A stretch of DNA of 64,000 nucleotides from Euglena gracilis (lineage: Eukaryota; Euglenida; Euglenophyceae; Euglenales), in assembly GCA_039621445.1 (NCBI GenBank), contig CP154957.1, positions 15,492,947-15,556,946 of the forward strand, written 5' to 3'. The translations under genes were made by a program, and so were the position numbers. This document shows positions 52,074-62,608 of this stretch, piece after piece. Below the pieces are notes generated by a model. The model worked only from the letters and a program-made list of their open reading frames with translations, had not been told where the DNA came from and searched no databases. Within the stretch, counting starts at the first letter, position 1, and the number at the start of each line of letters is the position of its first letter.

Positions 52074-52204
52074 ACCCCCCCCTGGGGGAGCAACACAAGA
52101 GCACTGGTGTAAGGGGTCCCTGGCCACTCACCACGCAAACTGGGCCAGAGGCGAAGTTAGCCGGGCATAGACAGACAAGAAGACTCAGTGCAACTGAGGG
52201 GGAG

Positions 52205-52595
52205 GGGAGTTCGATATAGGGAGGATGTGCGGGGTTTAAGGGGGGGTGTCCCCCCCCTCCTAGACCGGGGGGACAGACCCCCCCCCCCCAACTGCCAAGG
52301 GGGGTCCGGACCGACCATGGGGGAGTACCCCGGACCGCCCTCCAAAGGTCAAAATTTTCCTTCCGGTGCTTTGCACCAAATATTTTTTGCACTTTGACAA
52401 ATTTCTGCCTAAAAAGTGCCAAAATCGCACTTTTGATTGTTTAGGGGGTCGTAGTAATATTCGGCCCGGCGCTTTGCGCCGGGCCCGAAAATCAGTCGGC
52501 CGGCCCGCTTTATTGTGTAGGTGGGGGGGGTGTCCCCCCTCCTGTACCGGGGGGGGGGTCCGACCCACCCCACCTGCCTTTATGTCGAAGCCTGG
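52205..52595. mobile_element. Family D element
   Basis: The left end TTCGATATAGGGAGG and right end CCTTTATGTCGAAGCCTG resemble the D termini of 62609-63569. It contains two halves with cores GGTGCTTTGCACC and CCCGGCGCTTTGCGCCGGG. The terminal CA and the TSD are not clear. Confidence 0.55.
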
Positions 52596-53000
52596 CGGGG
52601 GGGGGGAGGGGTTGCCCGGACCGACCCCTGAGGGGGGGGGGGCACCCAGGACCCCACCCAGCCTGGCACGGGACCCCAAGGCTGGGACAACAGTGTCAGC
52701 CAGTCCATCACCAGTCAGAAGTCCCAGCCCAAGGCTTCTGTTTATGTCAGAAGGCCGCCCCCGAGGGGAAGGGGCTGGTGGTTCCGGGCCAGACGACAGG
52801 GTGTGGGGGGGCGAACAAGGGTTCCGGCGCCAAGCACTGAAAAATATTCAGATGGCCCGGTTTGTTTGCCCCCACCCCGTCCCTGGCCTTTGAGGCAGCT
52901 TCGTCCCCCCCACGGCAGGCCCGTGCCCCCAGCCGCCGGGGTCCTGTGGCCCGTCCCTGCCGCTGCTGGTCTGTTTCGCGTGCGGGCAAATGCCTGCACG

Positions 53001-53137
53001 ATGGCCGCGGTTGGCCCGCCCCATGGCCCCTGGTTGGATTACACCCCCCAAATGCTCCAATTGCTCCGGAGGATATCCCCAGAAGGTTTCTTTTTTGCAT
53101 TGCCAGTTGAGAATGTTGAAAAGATCCTTCTGTGCAG
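53001..53137 (+). CDS. Candidate exon with possible start codon
   Basis: The plus strand reads MAAVGPPHGPWLDYTPQMLQ, LLRRISPEGFFFALPVENVE, KILLC and then runs into a G-run at 53135. The frame is open upstream, so the ATG at 53001 need not be the start. The right end may be an insertion boundary (CAG followed by a G-run and family E-like AT sequence). No family recognised. Confidence 0.45.
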
Positions 53138-53744
53138 GGGGGGGGGGGGCGTTTTGGCCCCAATTTTCCCCCAAGACCATAATAAATTGTAGATTTTTTG
53201 TCATTTTTGTATTTCTTGCTCAACAAAATGCTTATTTGCCGAAGTTGAGCCAAAATGCTTATTGAGCCGAAGTTTTTTTCTTTCAAAGTCCTCTCCAGTG
53301 GAAAAGAGTACATCCCGGGTATCCTGTCGCCTGTCCAGAAAGCTGAAAATTTTCCTGACCTCCCTTCAGTTTCGAGGAGGGAGGGGGTGGATCACACCCC
53401 CCTCCACGGCGTTGCGAGGGAGTCCAACCCCCCCCCCCTCATGGCTCCCATGTGTCTCTGGTGGTGGGGGGGGGGTCGACCTTTTCCCCCATTCGGTTTT
53501 CAGGACAAAATTTTCCTTCGGCACTTTTTGGTGCCAAAGAAATTTTCCCTTCCAAGGTACTGTGGCGGTGGGAGTCCATGCCCTGCCACTTCCGCTTCCT
53601 TCGGCTGATTGCCATTTTGGTGGGGGGGGGGGGCGGCTGCCCGTGCACCAGCAACCCTTTGGCTGACCCCTGCTGTCATGGCCGAGGAAGGACTGACTGG
53701 TGTGTTAGTGTGTGTCCCCTTCCTCTGCCACCCCTCACCCCCAG

Positions 53745-53899
53745 GTTCCTGTGGGCCTTCGGTGGCGCCCCATTGGGGCACCTCAGCAGCCCCTGGGGAA
53801 ACGCAGCGCTCCAACCCTGTAGCATATGGCAGTCGGGGCCCCTCACTGGTGGTTGGTGGGCCCAGATTTCCCCCGGGGTGTCCATTTGTTGGCTTCTGA
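53745..53899 (+). CDS. Candidate terminal exon
   Basis: The strong acceptor CTTCCTCTGCCACCCCTCAC then CCCCAG precedes SCGPSVAPHWGTSAAPGETQ, RSNPVAYGSRGPSLVVGGPR, FPPGCPFVGF and TGA. Low-complexity composition, unknown function. Confidence 0.4.
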
Positions 53900-53947
53900 G
53901 GTGGTCAACTTCATTCTGCGTTTTGATGATTTGGTGCCCTCCTCGTC

Positions 53948-54005
53948 TAGCTCATTTGGCCGAAGTCTTGTTTGTATTCCAGCCTCATCTTGGAGGTTCG
54001 ATTCT
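53948..54005 (+). tRNA. Pol III A-box/B-box pair, tRNA-like and degenerate
   Basis: TAGCTCATTTGG (A box, 53948-53959) and GGTTCGATTCT (B box, 53995-54005) have tRNA-like spacing, but acceptor and anticodon helices do not form. A SINE head or decayed tRNA is possible. Confidence 0.25.
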
Positions 54006-54119
54006 TACCAAGGAACAAAATTAGTTCGACACAAGAGTTGGCCAAGTTTTGGGGAACAAATTTCACCTGGTTTGGTTTAATGAATGCGCATCCTTGTGCA
54101 CCTTGTCTTTTGTACCCAT

Positions 54120-54618
54120 CGTAGATCCAATACACACCTGCGTGACCCCCAGGCTGTATTTTAGTCGGGTGCCAACCCCACCCCGGGGGGGGGTGCCTGC
54201 CTGGGCAGGCACCCCAAGGCACTCCAAATCCGACCCCCCCAGGGGGGGGGGGTAGGGCACACGGCCAAAAGTGCCCTAGCACAACCCCGGCGCCGAAGGC
54301 GCCGGGGAGCCAAAAATGGCCTATTTTCAAAGGAATGTGCCCGGGCACAGGCCGAAATCCGACCCCCCCCGGGGGGGGTAGGCAGGCACTCCCAGGCACT
54401 CCGGACCCCCCCTCTCCCCCCGGGGTTGGTAAAAAACAGCCTGGTGACCCCCCTGGTGGTGATGGTTTTCCGGACTCCCTCCCTCCCCCCCCGGAGGTGC
54501 ACAATTAAAGGTGGTGTGTGTGTGTGTGTGTGTGCGTGGGTGGGTTTCTAAAATAAAGTTAGTGGGTGGGTTTGGGTCGGGAAAAAGTGCCCCCCGGGGG
54601 TCATTAAGTGAATCTGTG
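54120..54618. mobile_element. Family C element split by a family F insertion
   Basis: Left end CGTAGATCCAATACACACCT, right end AGTGAATCTGTG. The flanking octamers GTACCCAT and GTTTCCAT match at 6 of 8. The F element 54150-54443 sits inside with its own perfect TSD, so C is older. (GT)n lies at 54508-54530. Confidence 0.65.
54150..54443. mobile_element. hAT-like TIR element, family F, copy 3
   Basis: A 294-bp element, termini CAGGCTGTATTTTAGTCGGG and (reverse-complemented) CAGGCTGTTTTTTACCAACC, perfect TSD GTGACCCC at 54142-54149 and 54444-54451. The core CCCCGGCGCCGAAGGCGCCG starts at about 54286. Confidence 0.93.
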
Positions 54619-57600
54619 GTTTCCATTTAAGAAAACTCAACCCCCCAAAAAGGCGAAAAAAGGAAAAGGAGAGCCGAAGGCAAAATAACAATGGAATGGG
54701 AATGAGCAAAATCAACCAAAATGCTCTATTTCTGTGTGTTCCCCACCGTTTACCTGGTTTTGAAGGCTTTTTTAAAAGTAAATTGCAGTCTTTTGCAGTG
54801 CATTTCTTTCCATTTTTAACCTCTCCATGTGCCCCCCCCCCCCCCGGCTGGAGGTCGAAAAAAATGACCATTTGAAGACAACGATGCCCAGGCAGACCTG
54901 AGCTGGGAACCAAAACCATCTTCCCAAAGGGGGGGTGCCTGGGCACCTCGTCGCACAAAGGCACTCCCCTCCCCCTGGTTTGTTTCCAGGAAGTCAAGAA
55001 CATCTGTGTTGTCTGTTTATTGTCCTCAACGGCATCGCCAGGAAAGCTGGAGCCTGCGTCATGCAGTGGGCTTGGTCCTTTCTGTCATCGGTTGACCTTT
55101 GTTACGGCATAGCTACGTTTCTTTTGGCCCGTTGTTCGAATTTTGCTTATGTATGACTCGTTCTGAACGCTCTATCGCTTCTGTCTGTTCTCCATATTCA
55201 CCCGGATCACCTCCCCCATACGATGCATCCCCACCCCACTCTTCTGCTGACTGGATATGTTTTTTTCAATAAAGAAACAAACTGGAGCACAAAGTGCACC
55301 CCCCCCAAATTTACAATCTTGCATGGTATTCAACGGCACTCTATTTTTTTCAATTCAGTGGCGTCTAAGGCTCAAAAAGAGGGGAAGGTTCTACGTTTGA
55401 GCCTCTCTTTGATTTTCTTTGAGTGGTAATTGGGGGTGCTGGAAGGATGGGATCAAACCATTTTAATGTCTATGCAAAAGTGCATATCATCTTGCTTGTT
55501 GCATGGATGAATGCAGGTTTTTTTTTGCTGCCGCCTCCCTCCGCTCCAGACGCTTCCCGAGTCAGAACAGTCTCTCTCCCGAGCAGTGCCCTGAAAGCGA
55601 TGGCGAGGCTCTCCCAGGCACCGCTTCCCGTGCACCGGTTTGGAGGTAGGGGCAGCTTACCCATCGTCTTCTTCTTCTTCTTCCGCTTCCCTCATCGTCG
55701 TCCTCCTCTTCCTCTGCCCCCCCCCCTTCCAACGACGGCCAAGTCTGACCCCCTCTGTGCTGTGACCTTTTCTTCCAACCTCCTGTCAGCACATCCCCCT
55801 CTGTGGTTCTTTCATCGACCACAAAGCATTGACCCCCCCCAGGCACTTGGTTCCCTTCCGATGCAAACTTGCCCCCCCCCCCCCCGATCACTGGCTTCCG
55901 GCCTTAATTTGCGACCACGGCCCGCCGACATTCTTAAGATGCAAGCTCGGCCCCGAGGTTGGCCCCTGGCCTCACCTGGAATAATGGGTCATAGCCATAA
56001 ATCTAGTCCGGATTGGACCGAACCAAACCATAATCGGATCTTGAGAACTGCAGCAACAAATTTGATTGCCTTCTCACCTTTTGGAGACCACTGCCATGCT
56101 GACTAGAACCTTGGTTGCGGCGTATACAAATTGCGCAGAGCGATTTTGGCATTTTGAAGAGAACATGCCGTGCTTGGCGTGGCATCAAAAGAACCTCATG
56201 GACGTGCACAACGAAGCGGTACAGCGGTGCAGTCTGCGTGGTGGCGCTCTCCAACCATTGCCTGATGTGGGAGTCCAGCAAGGAGGAGAATAAAATTTTT
56301 TTAAAAATTTAGGAGTAATGATTTTTGCGACCAGCTTGGGTGCTGATTTTTTTCAACTGAGTGTAAGTTCAGTACCCACCCACAAATGGGCACATGACTG
56401 GACAACCTCACACTCCCAATGGCCAATTTTGAGGGGGGGATCTGAGGCCGCGCCTTCAAAGTGTTCCCTCTTGACAAAGTTCCTTTTTGGAACTGGCTTT
56501 AGAGTATTTTTTTTTCGCGGCTTTCTGATTTTGGTTCGTCTTGTTCACTGGTGGGTACCTTTATGCACCCCCTTCTTTCGGTGGCTGAGAGGCGCGGCCG
56601 TCTGTCGCGCGCCAGCCCCCGTCCGTGGCCTATCGCCCCTGTCCCGGGGCACGTGCAGCAATTGTGTGCCCAGACTCCCCCTCGAATCCTCCTCCTGAGC
56701 TGCAATGACGTAGGGCAAGGTTGGAAATCCCCCCAACCATTTGCAGGTTGGAAGGGGTTTGGAAGCAGGTTTGGGCTGCTGGGAGGGCGGTTCGCTCACC
56801 TGAAGTTGTCCCGGGCAAAGGGGCTGGATGGACAGAGTTCCCAAACGTTGGCCATTGGAACAACAAAAAGAAACAGGAGCCAAGTGCTCTGTAGCTCAAA
56901 GGGAACTGTTTAGGTTTCGTAAATGAATAATGAGGGTTAATGGCACAAAAAGTGACGTGTTGCATTCCTTTGTGCCAGTGATTTCCAATCCCCCAATTCA
57001 GAATTGGGTCTTACTTTTGGGTCCATTGTTGGAAACCTCCAGGGGGTGGTCTTATGCTTGGGGATTTTTGGATTTTTGTTTGACCGACCCAGGCCCCCAA
57101 AAATATTATTTTCGAGTTCACTGATTTTCCCTCCGGGCTTTGTGTTGGGGTTTTGGTATTGCACATGGTTTTTGGGTCTCAAAGATCCCCCAATATCACA
57201 ATTTTCATCATTTTGTTCTTAAAATTTCATTTTGAGCAATTTTTCAGGGTTTTCTTTTTACACCACCAATCACCTCCAGTGCCAAATCCTGACAAATTCC
57301 AACAATTTCTGACAAATCCTGTCAAATCACAACACTTTTTTTTGGATCTCTGGAGGTTTGGGTTCCAACAAGTCCTGACAAATCCCGAAAAATCCCAACA
57401 AATCCTGAATTTTTTTTGAATTCATTGTGGCTGAAGCACCCCAAACAGGAACGTTATGGTTTCTTTGCTTTTTTTTGTTTGTGCCCTTTTTGCCTTTTTT
57501 TTGCTTAGAAGTAACTAAACGCGGCCAAAGTGACAGAAAGCGACCAAACGTGACCAAAGAAGTGGACAAAGCTGACAAGTGGGCAAAGTGGGCAAAAGAA

Positions 57601-58119
57601 GGCCAAAAGTGGCCGAGCGCGGCAAAAGAAGTGGCCAAAGGTGGACAAGAGTGGCCAAACATGGCCAAAGGTGGCCAAAAGTGGACAAAAGTGGTCAAGA
57701 GCATTAAAAGTGACCCAAAAAGAAACTGGAAGCAGCCAGAAGTGGCCCACGAGGTTTAAAATGGCCAAAAGAAGGCAAAAAAAAGTGGTCAAAAGCCGCA
57801 AAAAAAAGAGGCCAATCGTATGTCTGTGGATAAATGCCCATTTTTATTGTCATACCCCCTCCCCTCCCTGTGACCTGCTATTTGCCGGCCAGGGCCGGCC
57901 AGGGCCGCCAGGGCAGACCAGGGTCAGAGCCCGTTGGAGCACCAAAATAGGAAAGTGACCACAGGACATTCCAACACAGGGCATTCACCTCGGATCGAAC
58001 CCTTCCAAAATCATGTGGCCGGACAAATCCCAACAAATCCTGACAAATACTGGCAAATGCGGACAACACCGCTGAGATACCAAGTGCCTGGAGGCGCTTG
58101 AGCAGGTGCATTTGGACAG
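54619..58119. other. Region with undecided coding segments
   Basis: Protein-like frames occur at 55500-55640 (both strands; a plus donor TTTGGAG|GTAGGG), 56090-56290 (plus: ETTAMLTRTLVAAYTNCAER, FWHFEENMPCLAWHQKNLMD; minus also open) and 56550-56900 (both strands). I could not choose between strands. 57260-57410 has ACAAATCCTG-type repeats. Confidence 0.3.
57505..57800. repeat. Degenerate GTGGCCAAA repeat
   Basis: Some twenty-five variants of AGTGGCCAAA/AGTGGACAAA/GCGACCAAAC at about 9-10-bp spacing. Lysine-rich frames through it are by-products. Confidence 0.85.
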
Positions 58120-58319
58120 GTCAGGTTCGTTTCAAGGAGTATGGCCTGGTGGGGGTGGGACTACTCCCGGACAACAAATTGGTGGATTTAGGGAAAGCCT
58201 GCCCCCCCCCCCAACACTTCAGGGGTCAGTCTCTGGGGCAGAGTCTGCCGGTGCATTTGCTGAGGGCCGAGGGCCGGCTTGGCATGGACGGTGCTGGCGT
58301 GCAGGACGGTGTACAGTAG
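58120..58319 (+). CDS. Candidate terminal exon, unknown protein
   Basis: After GCAGGTGCATTTGGACAG the plus strand reads QVRFKEYGLVGVGLLPDNKL, VDLGKACPPPQHFRGQSLGQ, SLPVHLLRAEGRLGMDGAGV, QDGVQ and TAG at 58317-58319. The N-terminal half looks like a folded domain end. The frame is open for a few codons further upstream, so the acceptor is not certain. Confidence 0.5.
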
Positions 58320-58534
58320 CCGGCCCTGAGTCTTTCTGGTGGTTTCTTACCACTGCGAAGGCGCCTCCCATCAAGGTGGCATCTCGATGTCACATGCATT
58401 TGCAAATAATAAAACAAGAAGAAAGTTTGCCACCGCTCCCACCGACAGACCACGGTGATGGATTGTCGCCCATCACTACAGGATTTTGCCACCAGGATTT
58501 TTGCTTTGAGTTGAGCCAGGCCTCATATGAGGGT

Positions 58535-58872
58535 CAGGCAAGGCCAAAAATAGCAAAAAAATTCTTTCAATGCTGCGCACCGGAAAACGAACAAAAAATG
58601 CTTTTTTTTGCCTGACGTTTGAGCATTTTGCACATTTCTGATGTCTTGGTGTTTTCCATCTAAAAATATTTGAAAAAGAAGCATCTTTGGATTTTTTGAA
58701 GAAAAATCAAGGATTTTCCACCAATTTCGGGCTGGTCTCGGCCCTTTGCCCGTCCATTGAGTTTCGAGGTCAAGGGGAGGGGTTCCAACCCACGCCCCCC
58801 CCCCTCCGTGTTGGGAGGGGGGGTCCGGACCAACCCCCCCCCCCTCAAGGTTTCCCATGCATCCCTGAGGGT
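58535..58872. mobile_element. Family E element, left-truncated
   Basis: From GGCCAAAAATAGCAAAAAAA to the terminus CCCATGCATCCCTG, following 44480-44834. The right terminus abuts the minus-strand coding segment at 58873-59098. The left TIR is missing. Confidence 0.7.
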
Positions 58873-59098
58873 TGGTGAAAAGACGCCTGTCCATTCATAA
58901 CACTCATGGGCACACTATCACCCAGCCCCAGAGTTGGTGGTTTGTTGTTGCCAAACATTCTTTTTTGGGGTGTGAAAGCGGACACCTGAGTCCTGTGTTC
59001 TTGAGCAATCTTTCTCTGGAAGGTGGCGGCATTGGGTGATGGGACAGAGATTGGGGGCGCTGTCTTCCCACAGCCCATTGCCCCATTGGAGTGTCTCA
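58873..59098 (-). CDS. Candidate exon next to an E element
   Basis: The minus strand reads RHSNGAMGCGKTAPPISVPS, PNAATFQRKIAQEHRTQVSA, FTPQKRMFGNNKPPTLGLGD, SVPMSVMNGQASFHQPS, a convincing hydrophilic protein, and then meets the terminus CAGGGATGCATGGG of the E element. The 5' limit is unclear. It may be a coding exon disrupted or terminated by the insertion. No family recognised. Confidence 0.5.
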
Positions 59099-60374
59099 CC
59101 CCCTGTCCTGCTGACCGTCTGGCCCTCCAGGGGGCATCCTGCTGCCTCCTGCTGTGGTGGTGAGTATGCTTTGATTTTCACAGGGCTCCTTTGGAATAAC
59201 CTGACCTCCCTCCTGGGCTAAATGTTTTCGTCCATTTACACCGATGTTTTTGGGATTAAAGGGAGTGGAAGGCACAGGAAAGCGAAGAGACGAAAAACCC
59301 AATAAATTTTTCTGACCCGAAAAAGCCCAGTCTCAGCGCAATTTTAGGAGAAGAAGCATTCAGGGGCAACGCCTAACCGAAACAAATTCCCCCGAATAAT
59401 AGTCCCATTGGGCCGTTATTCACAACATACAATCAACTGTCGACTCCCAGGTGGGGGGGGTCCCAACCCCAAATTTGGGGGGCTGTCAGCAGAACATCAG
59501 CAACGTGGTCCAGTGCCGAAGGCATCAGACAGTGACAGAGATATTCTTTCTCCCTTTTGGGGGATTGGTGAATCCAAGGAAATGCGGAGCCCATCAAATC
59601 TATTGCAGGGGAACAATCTGGTATTCTCACTGACCCTTAAATGCTGCTGGGTTTCAAGGAAACGGGCCCCAATTGACTGAAGCCCTCAACATCATCATTG
59701 TGGTCATGACCCAGTGTTCCAGGACCAGATGGAAAAAGGTCCAATGGTTGCAAATTTGCTAAACGGAACAGAAGTGATAAAGTTGAAAGCACTGTCGAAA
59801 ATCGACACAATGCTAGTTTTCATTTATAATGTGGATGCAAAAAACCTGCACATTTGACACGTCTCACATGATTTGGTGCAGAACATGCAGTGCATATGCG
59901 GTGTAGCAGCATCCCTCATGGTGTTTGCGGGGGGGCATGGGCAAATCGATGGCAAGCCATACGCACCCGCTCACCGACTGATCCATTGCTGGAAGCGGCA
60001 TGTCGGCCCTTGGAGGTGACTATATAAACGCACCACCCGGCCCCAGGCTGTCCGTGCATTCCTGGAAGGCGCTCGATAGTTTTTCTTCTTCGCCACCCTG
60101 GTTTCATTTCAGTGTGGCGGGAAGAGCCAGGGGAACCAAGGTCCTTTTTTTTCCTCCAAAAAAGGACCCATTGTCCCAACTCGGCTCCAACTGGGGTGAG
60201 GTGGGGGAAAGCAAGCGGGAAATATGCACTGTGCAGTTTTTTTTTGCAATTTTCCTTTTGGTGGGATAGGATTTTTGGGGGGGAATTTTTTTGGAAGTGT
60301 ACTTTTTATTTGCCCGCTACAGCAAATTTGTACACATCAAATGTTTTTTTCATTGTATGGGCAGTATTGTGCAG
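59099..60374. other. No secure gene
   Basis: 59085-59160 has splice-like borders (CTGGCCCTCCAG, then GTGGTG|GTGAGT). 59455-59680 is open in two plus frames and one minus frame. Remainder featureless. Confidence 0.3.
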
Positions 60375-60411
60375 TTCTCTGTGTGTGTGTGTTTGTGTTT
60401 GTGTGTGTGCA

Positions 60412-60453
<42 letters not shown>
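60375..60453. repeat. (GT)n microsatellite
   Basis: GT/TG dinucleotide runs with a few T and CA interruptions. Confidence 0.98.
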
Positions 60454-60456
<3 letters not shown>

Positions 60457-60693
60457 ATGCGTGCATGGGTGCGTGCCTGCGTGGTGCGGGTTGATCACCC
60501 AGGTGAGCCAGCCCAGTGTCGCTTCCGCAGCTTGCTCACTCTGCAGATCGCTTGAGACTTTGTCGTCGCCCTCGCCCTTGCCTCGCCCAGCACCTCCCCT
60601 GGGAGGTCCACCCAGGCGCTGATGGCTGGCTGGTGACGTGGGCGTGTGCAACCACCAATCCAGATGCCATGGCCGCACGCAGGAGGACACACA

Positions 60694-60694
60694 C

Positions 60695-60744
<50 letters not shown>
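60694..60744. repeat. (TG)n microsatellite
   Basis: An almost pure TG run of about 22 units, 240 bp after the previous microsatellite. Confidence 0.98.
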
Positions 60745-60746
<2 letters not shown>

Positions 60747-61053
60747 CATTTGAGGTTTAAATGATTTCAATTTCAAATATTCCCCTCTGACCAAACGTTT
60801 CGATTTTTCTGTCATATTAAATGCAAACAAAAAGTTTTTTTTGCTTCTTTTTAAGTCAGGAAGACCCCCGGGGGGGTCCTGGCCAGAGACCCGGCTATGA
60901 GTTTCGGCACAAAGCACAACAAAATTTTGGGAAATGCCCTCAGACGGTCCGATTTTGGGTTCCCCCCCCCCCCCAGGGCCTGCCCCGGGCTGGGTGGGTG
61001 GGTGGGGGGGGGACCACCCCGGGGGGGGGGGGGTCCAGAAAAAGCCCGGTCGC

Positions 61054-61296
61054 CATAGCTGGCGTTTTTCGTGAGTCAGAAATTCCCCTTGAACTCAAAA
61101 ACCCATGCAAAATTGCCAATATTGGTCACTTTTCATCAATTTTCTTATCCAAACCATCCAAAATTTCCCTTGTGACTTTGGGGAAAAAAGACCGAGATAA
61201 AAAGGTGGAAAAATTTTCACCCAGGACTCTCAATGGCGTATTTTTTCAAAATTCAAAGAACGTGTTTTTTTTTGGTTTTAAACAAGCAAAGCCAGA
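61054..61296. mobile_element. Family A element, inverted diverged copy
   Basis: It starts CATAGCTGGCGTTTTT and, reverse-complemented, its right part follows 905-1000 (GTTTAAAAC, AACACGTT, CGCCATTGAG). The right terminus is decayed (GCCAG) and no TSD is visible. A family G-like piece (60841-61047) lies immediately to the left. Confidence 0.7.
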
Positions 61297-61931
61297 GGCC
61301 AACTTTAGCGGGGCCAACTTTGGAGGAGGACAGGGTCCCAAGTGCCTGGGAGGGGAGGTGACCACAAAATAGCCTCGCCCCGTTTTTTCAAAACAAATTC
61401 AAAATGGCGTTGGTGATTAAACCCAAAAGAAGCCACCCTTTCTTCCCCGCAGTGAGGGGTGGGCACAACAACCAGCAACCTGGAATCCTGTCCCGGACCA
61501 AGCGCCTGGTGTGGGGGGGATGAGGGACACCTCCCACAGGCACTTGGCCAGAGCCATGATTGAAGGGAAGGCCAGGGGGCCAGCTTTGCAGGTTTAGAAT
61601 TTTGGCGGGCCATGCGCAAAACAAGGTCAAAAACTTTAAAACTGGGGAGGGGGCAAGATCGCAAGTCAAGGCTGAACGCCAACTGTAGGGAGGTTTGGTT
61701 TGTTCCCCAATCGGCCGTTCATCGAGGCCTGTCCTCCTTCGCATGACCCCCCCGTCGTTCCCCGTGACGGCAACACTGCCTGCGGGGAGGGCGGCCTGTA
61801 TATAGCCCCCAGGGCGGTTTGAGGGGTCCATCCTACATGTCCTAGAGGTCCATCCATCATGCATGCAACCCCTGTAAAAGCCCCGGTGATGAGTTTTCGA
61901 GAGTGGGTGAGTGGGTTCGGAATGCTGGACC

Positions 61932-62187
61932 CAGGCTTCTTTTTAAGTCAGAAGACCCCCCCCCCCCCCCAGGGGGGAGGGGGTGGGTGGGTGGGTCCGG
62001 GCCGGACCGCCCCCCCGGGGGGGGGTCCCGCGCTGGAGGCGCCAGGTATACCTTTTCGGCGCGAAGCGCCGAAAATTTTTGAAAATTGCCTTTAACGGGC
62101 CCAATTTTGGGGGGGGGATCCCCCCAGGGGGTCCCGCGCCACCCTGGGTGGGTGGGGACCCCCCCGAGGGTCTTAAAAAGAAGGCTG
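61932..62187. mobile_element. hAT-like TIR element, family G, 8-bp TSD
   Basis: A 256-bp element, termini CAGGCTTCTTTTTAAG and (reverse-complemented) CAGCCTTCTTTTTAAG, perfect TSD GCTGGACC at 61924-61931 and 62188-62195. The core TCGGCGCGAAGCGCCGA is at 62057-62072. The host sequence around it (GAGAGTGGGTGAGTGGG) is family C-like, so the insertion is nested. Confidence 0.92.
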
Positions 62188-62608
62188 GCTGGACCCCCAC
62201 CCCCAAGGGTGTGAGATGTACCCAACCAGAGACCGAGTTGGACAGACCTTCGAGGTTGGCCGATTTCGGGTGGCTTTGGGTTGGTATGGGCACAAACTTG
62301 ACTGCAGCCCCCACCCAGCCGGGCTGCAGACCCCCTCCAAGTCAATAAAGTTGGGGCCAGCAGGCAAAGCCATCCTGGACCGAACAAAGAACTTTCGGTG
62401 CAAAGGACCGAAAAAACTCTGAATTGGGAAGTGAGGTGAGGAATTGGGGGTTTTTTTCACCTGAAAGATTTGGCTGAAAAATCCCAACTTCCAGAACCCC
62501 GAAAAACAACAAAAAGGCGTAAGCACTGCATTTTTTGTCATTTTTCAGGTAACTGCCAGGTCCATTCCCCCTGGACCTCCCCCCCCCCCCGCCCGTGGGG
62601 GGTCCAAC

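Noticed and set aside
48011-52127. Long Arg/Pro/Ala/Gly-rich frames
   Set aside because: Produced by CCGCGG palindromes and G/T-rich tracts; no splice sites, start context or family similarity.
57985-58010. GGTTCGATCCG on the minus strand
   Set aside because: T stem does not pair and no tRNA-like 5' part is present.
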